Part shown: positions 56,116 to 64,000 of the stretch, one piece after another
How the letters are laid out: each line of letters begins with the position of its first letter
How positions within the stretch are numbered: the first letter of the stretch is position 1
Assembly: GCF_000428885.1 (NCBI RefSeq)
Contig: NZ_KE386810.1
Coordinates: 394,979 to 458,978, forward strand
Source of the DNA: Geothrix fermentans DSM 14018
GTDB taxonomy: Bacteria; Acidobacteriota; Holophagae; Holophagales; Holophagaceae
Direction of reading: 5' to 3'
Length of the DNA stretch: 64,000 nucleotides
The notes under the pieces: generated by a model
Told to the model about the DNA's origin: nothing
Seen by the model: only the letters and a program-made list of their open reading frames with translations
The model's database searches: none
Translations under genes and position numbers: made by a program

Positions 56116-57255
56116 ATGTTTCCCCAGTTCACCGATGACCAGACTGCTGTCCGCGACGCCGCGCGGGACTTCGCCCAGGCCGAGATCGCGCCCGGGGCCG
56201 CGGCCCGCGATGCCAGCGGGGAGTTCCCCGAGGCCATCTTCCACGAGCTCGGCGAGATGGGCTTCCTGGGCATGACGGTGCCCGAATCCTATGGCGGCGC
56301 GGGGGTGGACTTCCTCAGCTACATCCTGGCCCTGGAGCAGGTGGCCTACGCCGACGCCTCCGTGGCCGTGGCCATGAGCGTGAACAACTCCGTGGCCTGC
56401 GGCCCCATCATGGCCTTCGGCACCGAGGCCCAGAAGCAGAAGTACCTGAAGCCCCTGGCCAGCGGCGAGGTGCTGGGCGGCTTCATGCTCACGGAGCCGG
56501 ACGCGGGCTCCGACGCCGCGGCCCTCAAGAGCCGCGCCACGAGGGTGGAGGGGGGCTGGCGCCTGAACGGGTCCAAGGCCTGGATCACCAACGGCGGCGT
56601 GGCCCGCTACTTCGTCACCATGGCCCGCACAGACCCGGACAAGGGCAAGAAGGGGATCAGCGCCTTCATCCTCGACGCACAGCAGCCCGGCGTGGTCATG
56701 GGCCGGCCCGAGGAGAAGATGGGCCTGCGCTCCAGCAAGACCGTGATGGTCGCCCTGGAGGACGCCTTCGTGCCCGAGGACGCCATGCTCGGGAAGCCCG
56801 GCGACGGGCTGAAGGTGGCCTTCGGCGGCCTCGACGGCGGCCGCATCGGCATCGCGGCCCAGGCCCTGGGCATCGCCCAGCGGGCCATGGACGAGAGCGT
56901 GGCCTACGCCAAGGCCCGCACGTCCTTCGGCAAGCCCATCGGCGAGCACCAGATGATCCAGACCTACCTGGCAGAGATGGAATCCCGCCTCCAGGCCGCC
57001 CGGCTGCTGGTCTACCGCGCCGCCGCCCTCCGGGGGGCCGGGAGGGCCTGCACCCTGGAGGCCGCCACCGCGAAGCTGTTCACCACCGAGAGCGCGGTCT
57101 GGATCTGCGACCGGGCCGTGCAGATCCACGGCGGCTACGGCTACTCCCGCGAGTACGCCGTCGAGCGCCTCTACCGGGACGTGCGGGTCACCACCATCTA
57201 TGAGGGCACCAGCGAGATCCAGCGCATGGTCGTGGCCCGGGAGCTCCTGAAGTAA
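56116..57255 (+). CDS. Short-chain acyl-CoA dehydrogenase
   Basis: A 379-residue flavoprotein that forms a trans double bond between C2 and C3 of acyl-CoA and passes electrons to ETF. Motifs: GFLGMTVPESYGGAGVD, FMLTEPDAGSDAA (FAD/substrate), ITNGG, YAKARTSFGKPIGEHQ, VQIHGGYGYSREY and YEGTSEIQ with the catalytic Glu. This fits the butyryl/short-chain branch, but chain length is not certain. Start ATG 56116 has CCGGAG 5 nt upstream. No ETF genes are near. Confidence 0.92.
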   Translation: MFPQFTDDQTAVRDAARDFAQAEIAPGAAARDASGEFPEAIFHELGEMGFLGMTVPESYGGAGVDFLSYILALEQVAYADASVAVAMSVNNSVACGPIMAFGTEAQKQKYLKPLASGEVLGGFMLTEPDAGSDAAALKSRATRVEGGWRLNGSKAWITNGGVARYFVTMARTDPDKGKKGISAFILDAQQPGVVMGRPEEKMGLRSSKTVMVALEDAFVPEDAMLGKPGDGLKVAFGGLDGGRIGIAAQALGIAQRAMDESVAYAKARTSFGKPIGEHQMIQTYLAEMESRLQAARLLVYRAAALRGAGRACTLEAATAKLFTTESAVWICDRAVQIHGGYGYSREYAVERLYRDVRVTTIYEGTSEIQRMVVARELLK

Positions 57256-57402
57256 TTATTTTCAACACCCGGTGAAATACTTCTTGCCCTCACCATGCGA
57301 GGGAGGCATGCTGCTTCCCTGGGCCCATCTAAACCGGCCCAAGGTCCCGCCCGTAGGCACCTTGTCCCCGTGGCGGTTCTTTTGATCCTCTAAGGAGTGG
57401 TG

Positions 57403-58935
57403 ATGATGCGTCCCCCGATCCTCCCGGCCCTGCTCGTGGCCTTCTCCCTGGTGGGTCAGGAGGCTCCCAAGACCGGCGCGGCCCAGCCCGCCGCCACGAA
57501 GCTGACCCTCCAGAGCGCCATCGAGACCTCCCTGAAGAACAACCTCCAGGTGCAGATCGCCGTGGAGACGCGGGACTACACCCGGGCCGGGCTGACCATC
57601 GAGGAGGGCGCCTTCGACTGGAACCTCACGAGCAGCCTCAATGTCGCGAAGTCCGAGGACGCCAGCCGGACCCAGACCTTCATCGGCGGGCCCTTCACCT
57701 CCTCAGAGACCACGTCGTTCAACCGGAGCTTCACCCTGGGTTCCACCAAGGCCTTTGGCTGGGGCGGCAACCTGAGCCTGAACTACGCCCCCACGTACCG
57801 GTTCAGCAAGGGCACCGTGAACGGCGGCCCTGAGACGCCCTTCACCACCAATCCCTACGACGGCAGCTTCTCCGCCACCTACACCCAGAGCCTGCTGAGG
57901 GGCTTCGGCCGGGCCTCGACCGAAAGCCGCCTCATCGTGGCCCGCAAGAGCGCCCAGGCCGCGGATCTGAACTTCCAGCTCGCCATCATCAACCTGGTGG
58001 CCAGCACGGAGTCGCTCTACTGGGATGTGGTGTTCGCCCAGCGCAACCTGGAGAACAAGCAGCAGGCCCTCGCCCTGGCCCAGAAGCAGCTCAAGGAGAA
58101 CCAGATCCGCGTGCAGGTGGGCACCCTCGCCCCCATCGAGGTGACCTCCTCTGAAGCCTCCGTGGCCCAGCGCGAGCAGGACATCATCGCCGCCGAGGCC
58201 CAGCTGCTGAACGCGAAGGACGCCCTCATCCGGGCCCTCTACCCCGTAACCGAGCGCCCGGCGGGCCTGGAACCGGCGGACGCCCCGGGCATCAAGCCCC
58301 TGGAGCTGGACGAGGCCGCCGCCGAGAAGCAGGCACTGGCCAACCGCATCGAGCTGAAGACCGCCCGTCTCGACCTGGAATCCAAGCAGGCCCTCGAGAC
58401 CGCGGCCAATAACCGCACCCTCCCCCAGCTGGACGCCTACGCCACCTACAACGGCAATGCCGCCTCGCAGGTCCCGTCGGAAGGCCTCTCCGCCGTCAAC
58501 AAGGACCTCTCCAAGGGCACCTATCCCGGCTACGCCGTGGGCCTCCAGTTCTCCATGCCCATCCAGAACCGGGCGGCCCGGGGCAGCCAGGCCCAGGCCC
58601 GCGCCAACCGCCGCCAGAGCGAGCTGACCCTCCGCGACCTGGAGCTGGGCATCACGCTGGAGGTCCGCCAGGCTTTCCGCAATCTGGACGCCTCGGCCAA
58701 GGGCGTCGCCGCCGCCGAGAAGACGCGGATCTTCCGGGAGAAGGACCTCGAAGCCGAGCAGAAGAAGTTCGAGAACGGCATGAGCACCAACTTCCTGGTG
58801 CTCTCCAAGCAGAACGACCTGGACACCGCCAAGAGCAGCGAGCTCCAGTCCCAGATCACCTACGCCAAGGCCGTCACCTCGCTGGAGAAGGCGCTGGGGC
58901 ACCTGCTGGAGGCACGGAAGCTCGAAGTCAAGTGA
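57403..58935 (+). CDS. TolC-family outer-membrane channel protein
   Basis: A 510-residue protein with a signal peptide (about 1-20) and two OEP domains. Evidence is the paired long helical stretches (ALALAQKQLKENQIRVQVGTL, SEASVAQREQDIIAAEAQLL and their second-half counterparts ending ALGHLLEARKLEVK) and the beta segments between them. It forms the outer-membrane duct for tripartite efflux or type I secretion, but no inner-membrane or periplasmic partner gene is in the window. AGGAG precedes the ATG. In the 147 bp upstream is a small hairpin (GGGAGGCATGCTGCTTCCC) of unclear use. Confidence 0.88.
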   Translation: MMRPPILPALLVAFSLVGQEAPKTGAAQPAATKLTLQSAIETSLKNNLQVQIAVETRDYTRAGLTIEEGAFDWNLTSSLNVAKSEDASRTQTFIGGPFTSSETTSFNRSFTLGSTKAFGWGGNLSLNYAPTYRFSKGTVNGGPETPFTTNPYDGSFSATYTQSLLRGFGRASTESRLIVARKSAQAADLNFQLAIINLVASTESLYWDVVFAQRNLENKQQALALAQKQLKENQIRVQVGTLAPIEVTSSEASVAQREQDIIAAEAQLLNAKDALIRALYPVTERPAGLEPADAPGIKPLELDEAAAEKQALANRIELKTARLDLESKQALETAANNRTLPQLDAYATYNGNAASQVPSEGLSAVNKDLSKGTYPGYAVGLQFSMPIQNRAARGSQAQARANRRQSELTLRDLELGITLEVRQAFRNLDASAKGVAAAEKTRIFREKDLEAEQKKFENGMSTNFLVLSKQNDLDTAKSSELQSQITYAKAVTSLEKALGHLLEARKLEVK

Positions 58936-58985
58936 GGCCTCCGCCGCTTCACGGCGGAGGCAGTTCAAAGACAGAGGAGAATAGA

Positions 58986-59010
58986 AGAAGCCCGGCTTTG
59001 CCGGGCTTCT
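58986..59010. terminator. Bidirectional terminator between tolC-like gene and nadC
   Basis: An 11-bp stem (58986-58996 with 59000-59010) around TTT lies between the two convergent genes. On the minus strand it is followed by TTCTATTCTCC, on the plus strand by TCG, so it suits nadC better. Confidence 0.8.
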
Positions 59011-59064
59011 TCGCGGGGGTTCGGGGGTGTGCGCGCAGCGCGGGACCCCCGGATAGCCAGAGGC

Positions 59065-59913
59065 TCAGTCCATCCGCAGGCTCAGGTCTGCGGCCGGGGC
59101 GCTGTGGGTGAGGGCGCCGACGCTGAGGAAATCCACGCCGGTCCCGGCCACGGACCGGGCCCGCTCCAGGGTGATGTTGCCGCTGGCCTCCAGGAAGAGG
59201 CGCCGGCCGCTGCGGTCCCGCAGGGCCACGGCCTCGCGCATCTGCTCGATGGACATGTTGTCCAGAAGCACGCCGTCCACGTCCGGCAGGTCCAGACAGG
59301 CCTTGAGCTGGCCCAGGTTCTCCACCTCCACCTCGATCTTCACGAGGTTCGGCGCCGCGCGGCGGGCCGCCTCCACGGCAGCCCGGACGCCTCCCGCGGC
59401 GGCCAGGTGGTTCTCCTTCAGGAGCACGCCATCCCCCAGGGTCAGCCGGTGGTTCACGCCGCCGCCGCAGCGCACGGCGTACTTCTCCAGGAGCTTCAGG
59501 CCCGGCGTGGTCTTGCGGGTGTCCAGGACCCGTGCGCCTGTGCCCTCGATGGCATCTACGAACTTCCGGGTGAGGGTGGCCGTTCCCGACAGGCGCTGCA
59601 GGAGGTTGAGCATCACCCGTTCGGCCAGGAGGATGCCGTGGCTGGAGCCCCGCAGCCGCATGACCTCTGTCCCCGGCCCGACCCGCTGCCCGTCATGCCG
59701 CGCCAGATCGGCATTGAGGTTCGAACAGGTGAGGCGGAGCGCTTCCACCGCCATGGGAAGTCCCGCCAGCACCAGGTCGCCCTTGGCCACCACCCGGGCC
59801 GTCATGGGCCGGTCGGGCACCGCCGACGTACTCCAGTCCTGGGTGCCCCAGTCCTCCCGCAGGAAGGCGCGCAGCTGGTCGCGGTAGGTCTCGGGGTGCG
59901 GGGGATGGAACAT
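59065..59913 (-). CDS. nadC: Quinolinate phosphoribosyltransferase
   Basis: Makes nicotinate mononucleotide from quinolinate and PRPP in de novo NAD synthesis. The 282-residue protein has ERVMLNLLQRLSGTATLT, VLDTRKTTPGLKLLEKYAV, GGGVNHRLTLGDGVLLKENHL, KIEVEVENL, DGVLLDNMS and LEASGNITLERA. All substrate-binding Arg, Lys and His positions appear present. The divergent enoyl-CoA hydratase begins 58 bp away. nadA/nadB are not in the window. Confidence 0.96.
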   Translation of the reverse strand: MFHPPHPETYRDQLRAFLREDWGTQDWSTSAVPDRPMTARVVAKGDLVLAGLPMAVEALRLTCSNLNADLARHDGQRVGPGTEVMRLRGSSHGILLAERVMLNLLQRLSGTATLTRKFVDAIEGTGARVLDTRKTTPGLKLLEKYAVRCGGGVNHRLTLGDGVLLKENHLAAAGGVRAAVEAARRAAPNLVKIEVEVENLGQLKACLDLPDVDGVLLDNMSIEQMREAVALRDRSGRRLFLEASGNITLERARSVAGTGVDFLSVGALTHSAPAADLSLRMD

Positions 59914-59971
59914 CGGTCACTCCGGCCCCAGCGTACAATGCTCGACACCGATCCCAAACCAGGAGCCTCCC

Positions 59972-60748
<777 letters not shown>

Positions 60749-60759
60749 CCTTTCTCGTT

Positions 60760-60801
60760 CTCCAGAAAACGGCGGGCCGGATGGCCCGCCGTTTTCTGGA
60801 G
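60760..60801. terminator. Bidirectional terminator hairpin
   Basis: A perfect 19-bp stem (60760-60778 with 60783-60801) with a GGAT loop between the hydratase gene and the convergent propeller gene. The stem itself includes GTTTTC/GAAAAC; no T-tract follows on either strand. Confidence 0.75.
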
Positions 60802-60811
60802 CATGGAACAG

Positions 60812-62917
60812 CTACCGCTTGGCGGGGGCCCCGACGCTGACCGCCGCCGTCTGCTCATTGTTGTTCTGGTCCGCCACCTTCACGAGCACCCGGTCCCCGC
60901 GGACGGCATCACGGGGCACGACCACCTCGAAGCGCTCGTCCTTCTGGTCGAAGACGCGGTCCTCGGGCACGATCTGGAGCCAGTGCTCCCCATCGGCGCT
61001 GACGGCGGCCTCCTTCAGGGTGGAGGTCTCGTCCCGGGCCACGAAGCGGACCCGGACGCCCTCCCCTTCGGAGACGGCGCTCAGCTCGGAGATGACCGGC
61101 GGCGTGTGGTCCACGATGAAAGGGGCCGTTCGCCAAGTGCTGGTGAGGGCGGCGTTGAAGGCGGCGGTGGGTGCGTCAGAGGCCGTGACCTCCAGGCGGT
61201 AGCGGCCGTCGGGCACAGGCAGGGTGTCGAAGCTGAAGAACTTCTCCTTCCAGGCCTTCTCCAGGAGGAGGGGCGCGCCGCGGTCGGGCACCAGGCGGAT
61301 GGCGAACTGGAGGGTGTCGGCGTTGGGATCGTTCACGCGGAACACGAAGCTCTGCGCGCCCCGGCGGAAGCTGCGCTTTTCGGCGCCCATGTAGCCCATG
61401 GCCGGGATGAGCTTCTGGGTTTCCAGGGGCACCCGCTCGATGCCGATGTCGTCCGGCGGAGCCGTGCGGGTGATGACCAGGCCCGGGGGCATGATGTCCA
61501 CGCCCTCCCAGACCGGGGCCAGGTTGCGGTGGGCCCAGTGCACGGTGACCGTCTCCACCACCGGCGTGGCCCCCCCGCGGGTGCTGCTCAACCGCAGGCG
61601 AAACTGGGCGAAGCGGGAGGACGGCAGGGCCGGCCGCTCGCCGCTACGCAGGGGGGGCGTCCAGGGGCTCCAGGTGGCGTCCGGCGTCTCGGTGCTTCCG
61701 GTCCTGAACTGGAACTCCACGTTGGTGCCCGTGGGGGTCTCGGCGTCCAGGTAGGCCCGGCCCCAGTCCGCCAGGGGCGCGCCCTTGAGGATCTTCGACT
61801 CCAGCGTGCCCTCGGTGGCCTGGGCCTCGGAGAGCACGTGCAGCTCGGCCGGGTTGGAGCCCACCACCAGCAGGTCTCCGCCCGAGGGCAGGAAGGCCGT
61901 GGCCTGGGCCGTCCCGAGTTCCTGCACCACGGCGAAGGGATCCGTGTCGCGGGCCCTGCCCAGGGGGAGCGAGAACAGGCGCGAGCGGTTGCCCGTGCCC
62001 ACCAGCAGCTGGCCCTTCCAGGCCGTCAGCGCGTAGACCTGGCTCTGCGCGCTCTGCCAGAGGGTCTCCGGGACGCGATCCCGGTCCATGCGGATGACGG
62101 CGGAGCGGGCGGCCACGGCGGTGTCCGCCTGGAGGTAGCCCTCGCGGCGCTCCAGCTGCCCCGTGCTGAACTTCGGGGTGAGCCCATTGTCCGCCCCGAT
62201 GTAGAGCTGCCCGTCCGCCACCGCCAGGGCCCGCACCTCCTCGAAGGGGGTGTCCATCAGTGTCTCCAGGCGGTCGCCCTGGCGGCTGTAGCGCAGCACC
62301 AGGCCGCGGCCGTGACTGCCAAGGTACCAGCCCCCCTGCCCGTCCGGCGTCAGGGCCGTGAAGGCCGTCTCGTCCGCCAGCTCCGTGAGCCGGCGGCTGG
62401 ACCCGCTCCGGGCCTGCACCAGCACGGCGCCTTTCTCCGAACCGCCCGCCACGAGGACCGCATCCCCTTCCACGGCCAGGGCCCAGACGATGCGGGCCTC
62501 GATGTCGGCGAAGGGCTTCACGTCACCGGAGGGGGAGACGCGGAAGAGCTTGCCTTCGCCGGTGGGAGCGACGATCAGATCCTGCCCCATGCGCGCCAGG
62601 GCGAACACGATGCCGCCCTTCACCTGGCCCAGGGGCTTCACCTGGCCGCCGGAGTAGTGGAACAGCTTGCCGTCGGTTCCCGCGGACAGGTAGGCGCCGC
62701 CGGCGCCATCCGCCACCGCGGCCCAGATCACGCCTTCGGGCAGCTGGCCCACGCGGCGCAGGTTCGGAGCCAAACGCAGGCGTCCGTCGGCGCCGATGCG
62801 GACGCCGCGGGTCTCGGAACCCAGCCAGTCGTTGAAGCCCGAGAAGGTGGCCGTGGGCTGCTCCGCGAAGGCCGCCATCCCCATGGCCGCGGAAAGAAGG
62901 AGGGTCATCCAGCGCAT
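60812..62917 (-). CDS. Secreted WD40-like propeller protein
   Basis: A 701-residue secreted protein: signal peptide (about 1-18, MRWMTLLLSAAMGMAAFA), a beta-propeller region (about 60-380) with blades such as VIWAAVADGAGGAYLSAGTDG, GKLFRVSPSGDV and YLGSHGRGLVLRYS, then fibronectin/Ig-like domains (about 420-690, with VTVHWAHRNLAPVWEGVD and IVDHTPPVISELSA). No enzyme motif is seen. Start ATG 62917 has AGGGA just upstream. It is 27 bp downstream of the S55-type gene and very likely co-transcribed with it. Confidence 0.75.
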   Translation of the reverse strand: MRWMTLLLSAAMGMAAFAEQPTATFSGFNDWLGSETRGVRIGADGRLRLAPNLRRVGQLPEGVIWAAVADGAGGAYLSAGTDGKLFHYSGGQVKPLGQVKGGIVFALARMGQDLIVAPTGEGKLFRVSPSGDVKPFADIEARIVWALAVEGDAVLVAGGSEKGAVLVQARSGSSRRLTELADETAFTALTPDGQGGWYLGSHGRGLVLRYSRQGDRLETLMDTPFEEVRALAVADGQLYIGADNGLTPKFSTGQLERREGYLQADTAVAARSAVIRMDRDRVPETLWQSAQSQVYALTAWKGQLLVGTGNRSRLFSLPLGRARDTDPFAVVQELGTAQATAFLPSGGDLLVVGSNPAELHVLSEAQATEGTLESKILKGAPLADWGRAYLDAETPTGTNVEFQFRTGSTETPDATWSPWTPPLRSGERPALPSSRFAQFRLRLSSTRGGATPVVETVTVHWAHRNLAPVWEGVDIMPPGLVITRTAPPDDIGIERVPLETQKLIPAMGYMGAEKRSFRRGAQSFVFRVNDPNADTLQFAIRLVPDRGAPLLLEKAWKEKFFSFDTLPVPDGRYRLEVTASDAPTAAFNAALTSTWRTAPFIVDHTPPVISELSAVSEGEGVRVRFVARDETSTLKEAAVSADGEHWLQIVPEDRVFDQKDERFEVVVPRDAVRGDRVLVKVADQNNNEQTAAVSVGAPAKR

Positions 62918-62944
62918 AGATCCCTTTCGTCGCAGGTCCATTGT

Positions 62945-64000
62945 CTATTCGATCTCCACGTCCAGCTGGCTGAGCCCCCGCACCTCCCGGTCCAGGGGCA
63001 GGACGGCGCGGCCGACGATGCGCCGCTGCAGCTTGTTGTCGCTGCTGGCGCCATCGCCGCTCACCAGGCTGGCCACCGTGGGGGGGATGCCCTCGATGCG
63101 GCTGCCGCGGAGGCCGGCGCCAGGCTGGGTCTGCACCAGCAGGGCGTAGGCGTGGTTGTTCCGGAGGGCGCCGTTGAGCAGGCGCACCACATCGCCCAGG
63201 TTGGCCACCTCGATCATCCGCTCGTCGGGATCGGCGGCCATGAGGCTGAAGCCGTCGCCCACCATGAGGGTCGCCTTGCCCTTGGCCGCAGAGGAGGGTA
63301 CCTGGATGTTGAAGGTGGCCGTCTCCCGCACACCCTGGATGTTCTGGAGGGTCACCAGCACCGGCAGCACCTCGCCCCGCTTGGCCCGGGCCTTGAGCAG
63401 GCGGACACCCGCGATGCCCGACAGGTCCAGCCGCTCCTCGGCCTTGATGGTGAGGGAGATGCCCTCGAACACGGGCTTCTCGAAGGGATTGAGGGTGATG
63501 GCCTGGAGCATGGCGCCGATGTACTGGGACATGCGCGAGGGGTTCAGGTCGGCGATGACGTTCTCGATCTGGATGGCGGGATGCCCGGCCAGCTTGATGT
63601 TGCCCTGCATGGAGAGGCTCTGGAGGCCGAGGCCGCGGGTATGGGAGTCCAGCGTCTGGGCCACGGCCGTGGCCACCAGGGCCGGGGTGGCCACGGGATG
63701 GTCCATGAGCTCGAAGCGGTAGTTGAGGGTGCGCTTGCCCCCCAGGTTCAGGCCGATCCGCAGGGGCACCAGGCGCGCCTCCGCGCCCAGGAGCCCCGCC
63801 ACGCCGGAGCTGCGGTCCAGGCGCAGGGCCCCGATGGGCGCCACGGGCATGGCCATCTTGAAGGAGCTCTGGTAGCTGGCCACGGTGCTGGCCACCGTGG
63901 CGGACCAGAGCGGCAGGTCCACGGCCCCGAGGTTGAACAGCTGGTGGCCGAAGAGCAGCACCCGCTTGCCCGAGATGTAGGTGATGGTGCCGGCAGCGGC
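62945..64000 (-). CDS. SpoIVB-peptidase (S55)-like protein, 5' end outside window
   Basis: The last 351 codons of a longer gene; the frame is open to the edge at 64000. The visible N-terminal part reads GTITYISGKRVLLFGHQLFNLG, then MAMPVAPIGALRLDRSSGVAGLLG, which resembles the C-terminal part of S55-domain proteins (the SpoIVB fold), where GHPFFxLG-like motifs occur. The catalytic Ser and His regions would lie upstream, outside the window. The rest is beta-rich and novel to me. It pairs with the secreted propeller gene. Confidence 0.6.
   Translation of the reverse strand, partial: AAAGTITYISGKRVLLFGHQLFNLGAVDLPLWSATVASTVASYQSSFKMAMPVAPIGALRLDRSSGVAGLLGAEARLVPLRIGLNLGGKRTLNYRFELMDHPVATPALVATAVAQTLDSHTRGLGLQSLSMQGNIKLAGHPAIQIENVIADLNPSRMSQYIGAMLQAITLNPFEKPVFEGISLTIKAEERLDLSGIAGVRLLKARAKRGEVLPVLVTLQNIQGVRETATFNIQVPSSAAKGKATLMVGDGFSLMAADPDERMIEVANLGDVVRLLNGALRNNHAYALLVQTQPGAGLRGSRIEGIPPTVASLVSGDGASSDNKLQRRIVGRAVLPLDREVRGLSQLDVEIE

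Overview
The window is a 64 kb piece of a very GC-rich, gene-dense chromosome from a Gram-negative (diderm) bacterium. Outer-membrane and envelope genes (a BamA/TamA-like barrel, a TolC-type channel, ArnT/ArnA-like lipid A genes) sit beside a fused phosphotransacylase-butyrate kinase, a class II (B12) ribonucleotide reductase, a tricorn-type S41 protease, a propeller-diguanylate cyclase and PEGA-domain kinases. That mix, with the base composition, suggests an Acidobacteriota relative of the Holophagae (Geothrix/Holophaga type). This is an inference from gene content; no rRNA is present to confirm it. No transposase, prophage, CRISPR array or tRNA was found.

Left part (1-20 kb): SRP RNA on the minus strand; nrdJ; nudC; a MoaD/ThiS-like protein paired with a BNR propeller protein; mdh; a large periplasmic-sensing diguanylate cyclase; mtgA; an M29-type aminopeptidase; a 0.48 kb non-coding patch with repeats and a multi-hairpin element; three small genes (CWC protein, hotdog thioesterase, zinc ribbon/Coa1-like membrane protein); a tricorn protease homolog; then ilvA, preceded by an isoleucine-rich leader peptide and a rho-independent terminator that together look like a classical transcription attenuator.

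Middle (20-42 kb): rsmE, a GNAT acetyltransferase and a TfoX-N protein in one run; a phosphate acyltransferase facing a fused Pta-butyrate kinase; an Omp85-type barrel; an SPFH/flotillin-like protein; a TPR protein; a three-gene module (DUF4388/roadblock, roadblock, Cache-HAMP sensor without an output domain); a class II aldolase next to mtnA, which suggests methylthioribose salvage through a DHAP-type shunt; and two envelope glycosylation units (GT39-GT9-EamA and ArnA-dehydrogenase/ArnT-like).

Right part (42-64 kb): corA, an MDR oxidoreductase, gpsA, plsY and cinA in one tightly packed minus-strand run; pyk with a DinB-like gene; a tiny Fis-type DNA-binding protein; two tandem GAPDH genes, the second with a changed active-site motif; a 200-bp MITE-like inverted element lying exactly between two convergent stop codons; a BaiN-type flavoprotein; a PEGA-domain Ser/Thr kinase; a LipB-Nudix fusion; an acyl-CoA dehydrogenase; a TolC homolog; nadC; an enoyl-CoA hydratase; a secreted propeller protein; and the 3' part of a SpoIVB-S55-type gene cut by the window edge.

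Metabolically, the acyl-CoA dehydrogenase, enoyl-CoA hydratase, phosphate acyltransferase and Pta-Buk fusion fit short-chain acyl-CoA metabolism with substrate-level phosphorylation. The features of greatest interest are the ilvA attenuator, the two unusual gene fusions, the roadblock/Cache module and several families of structured intergenic DNA.
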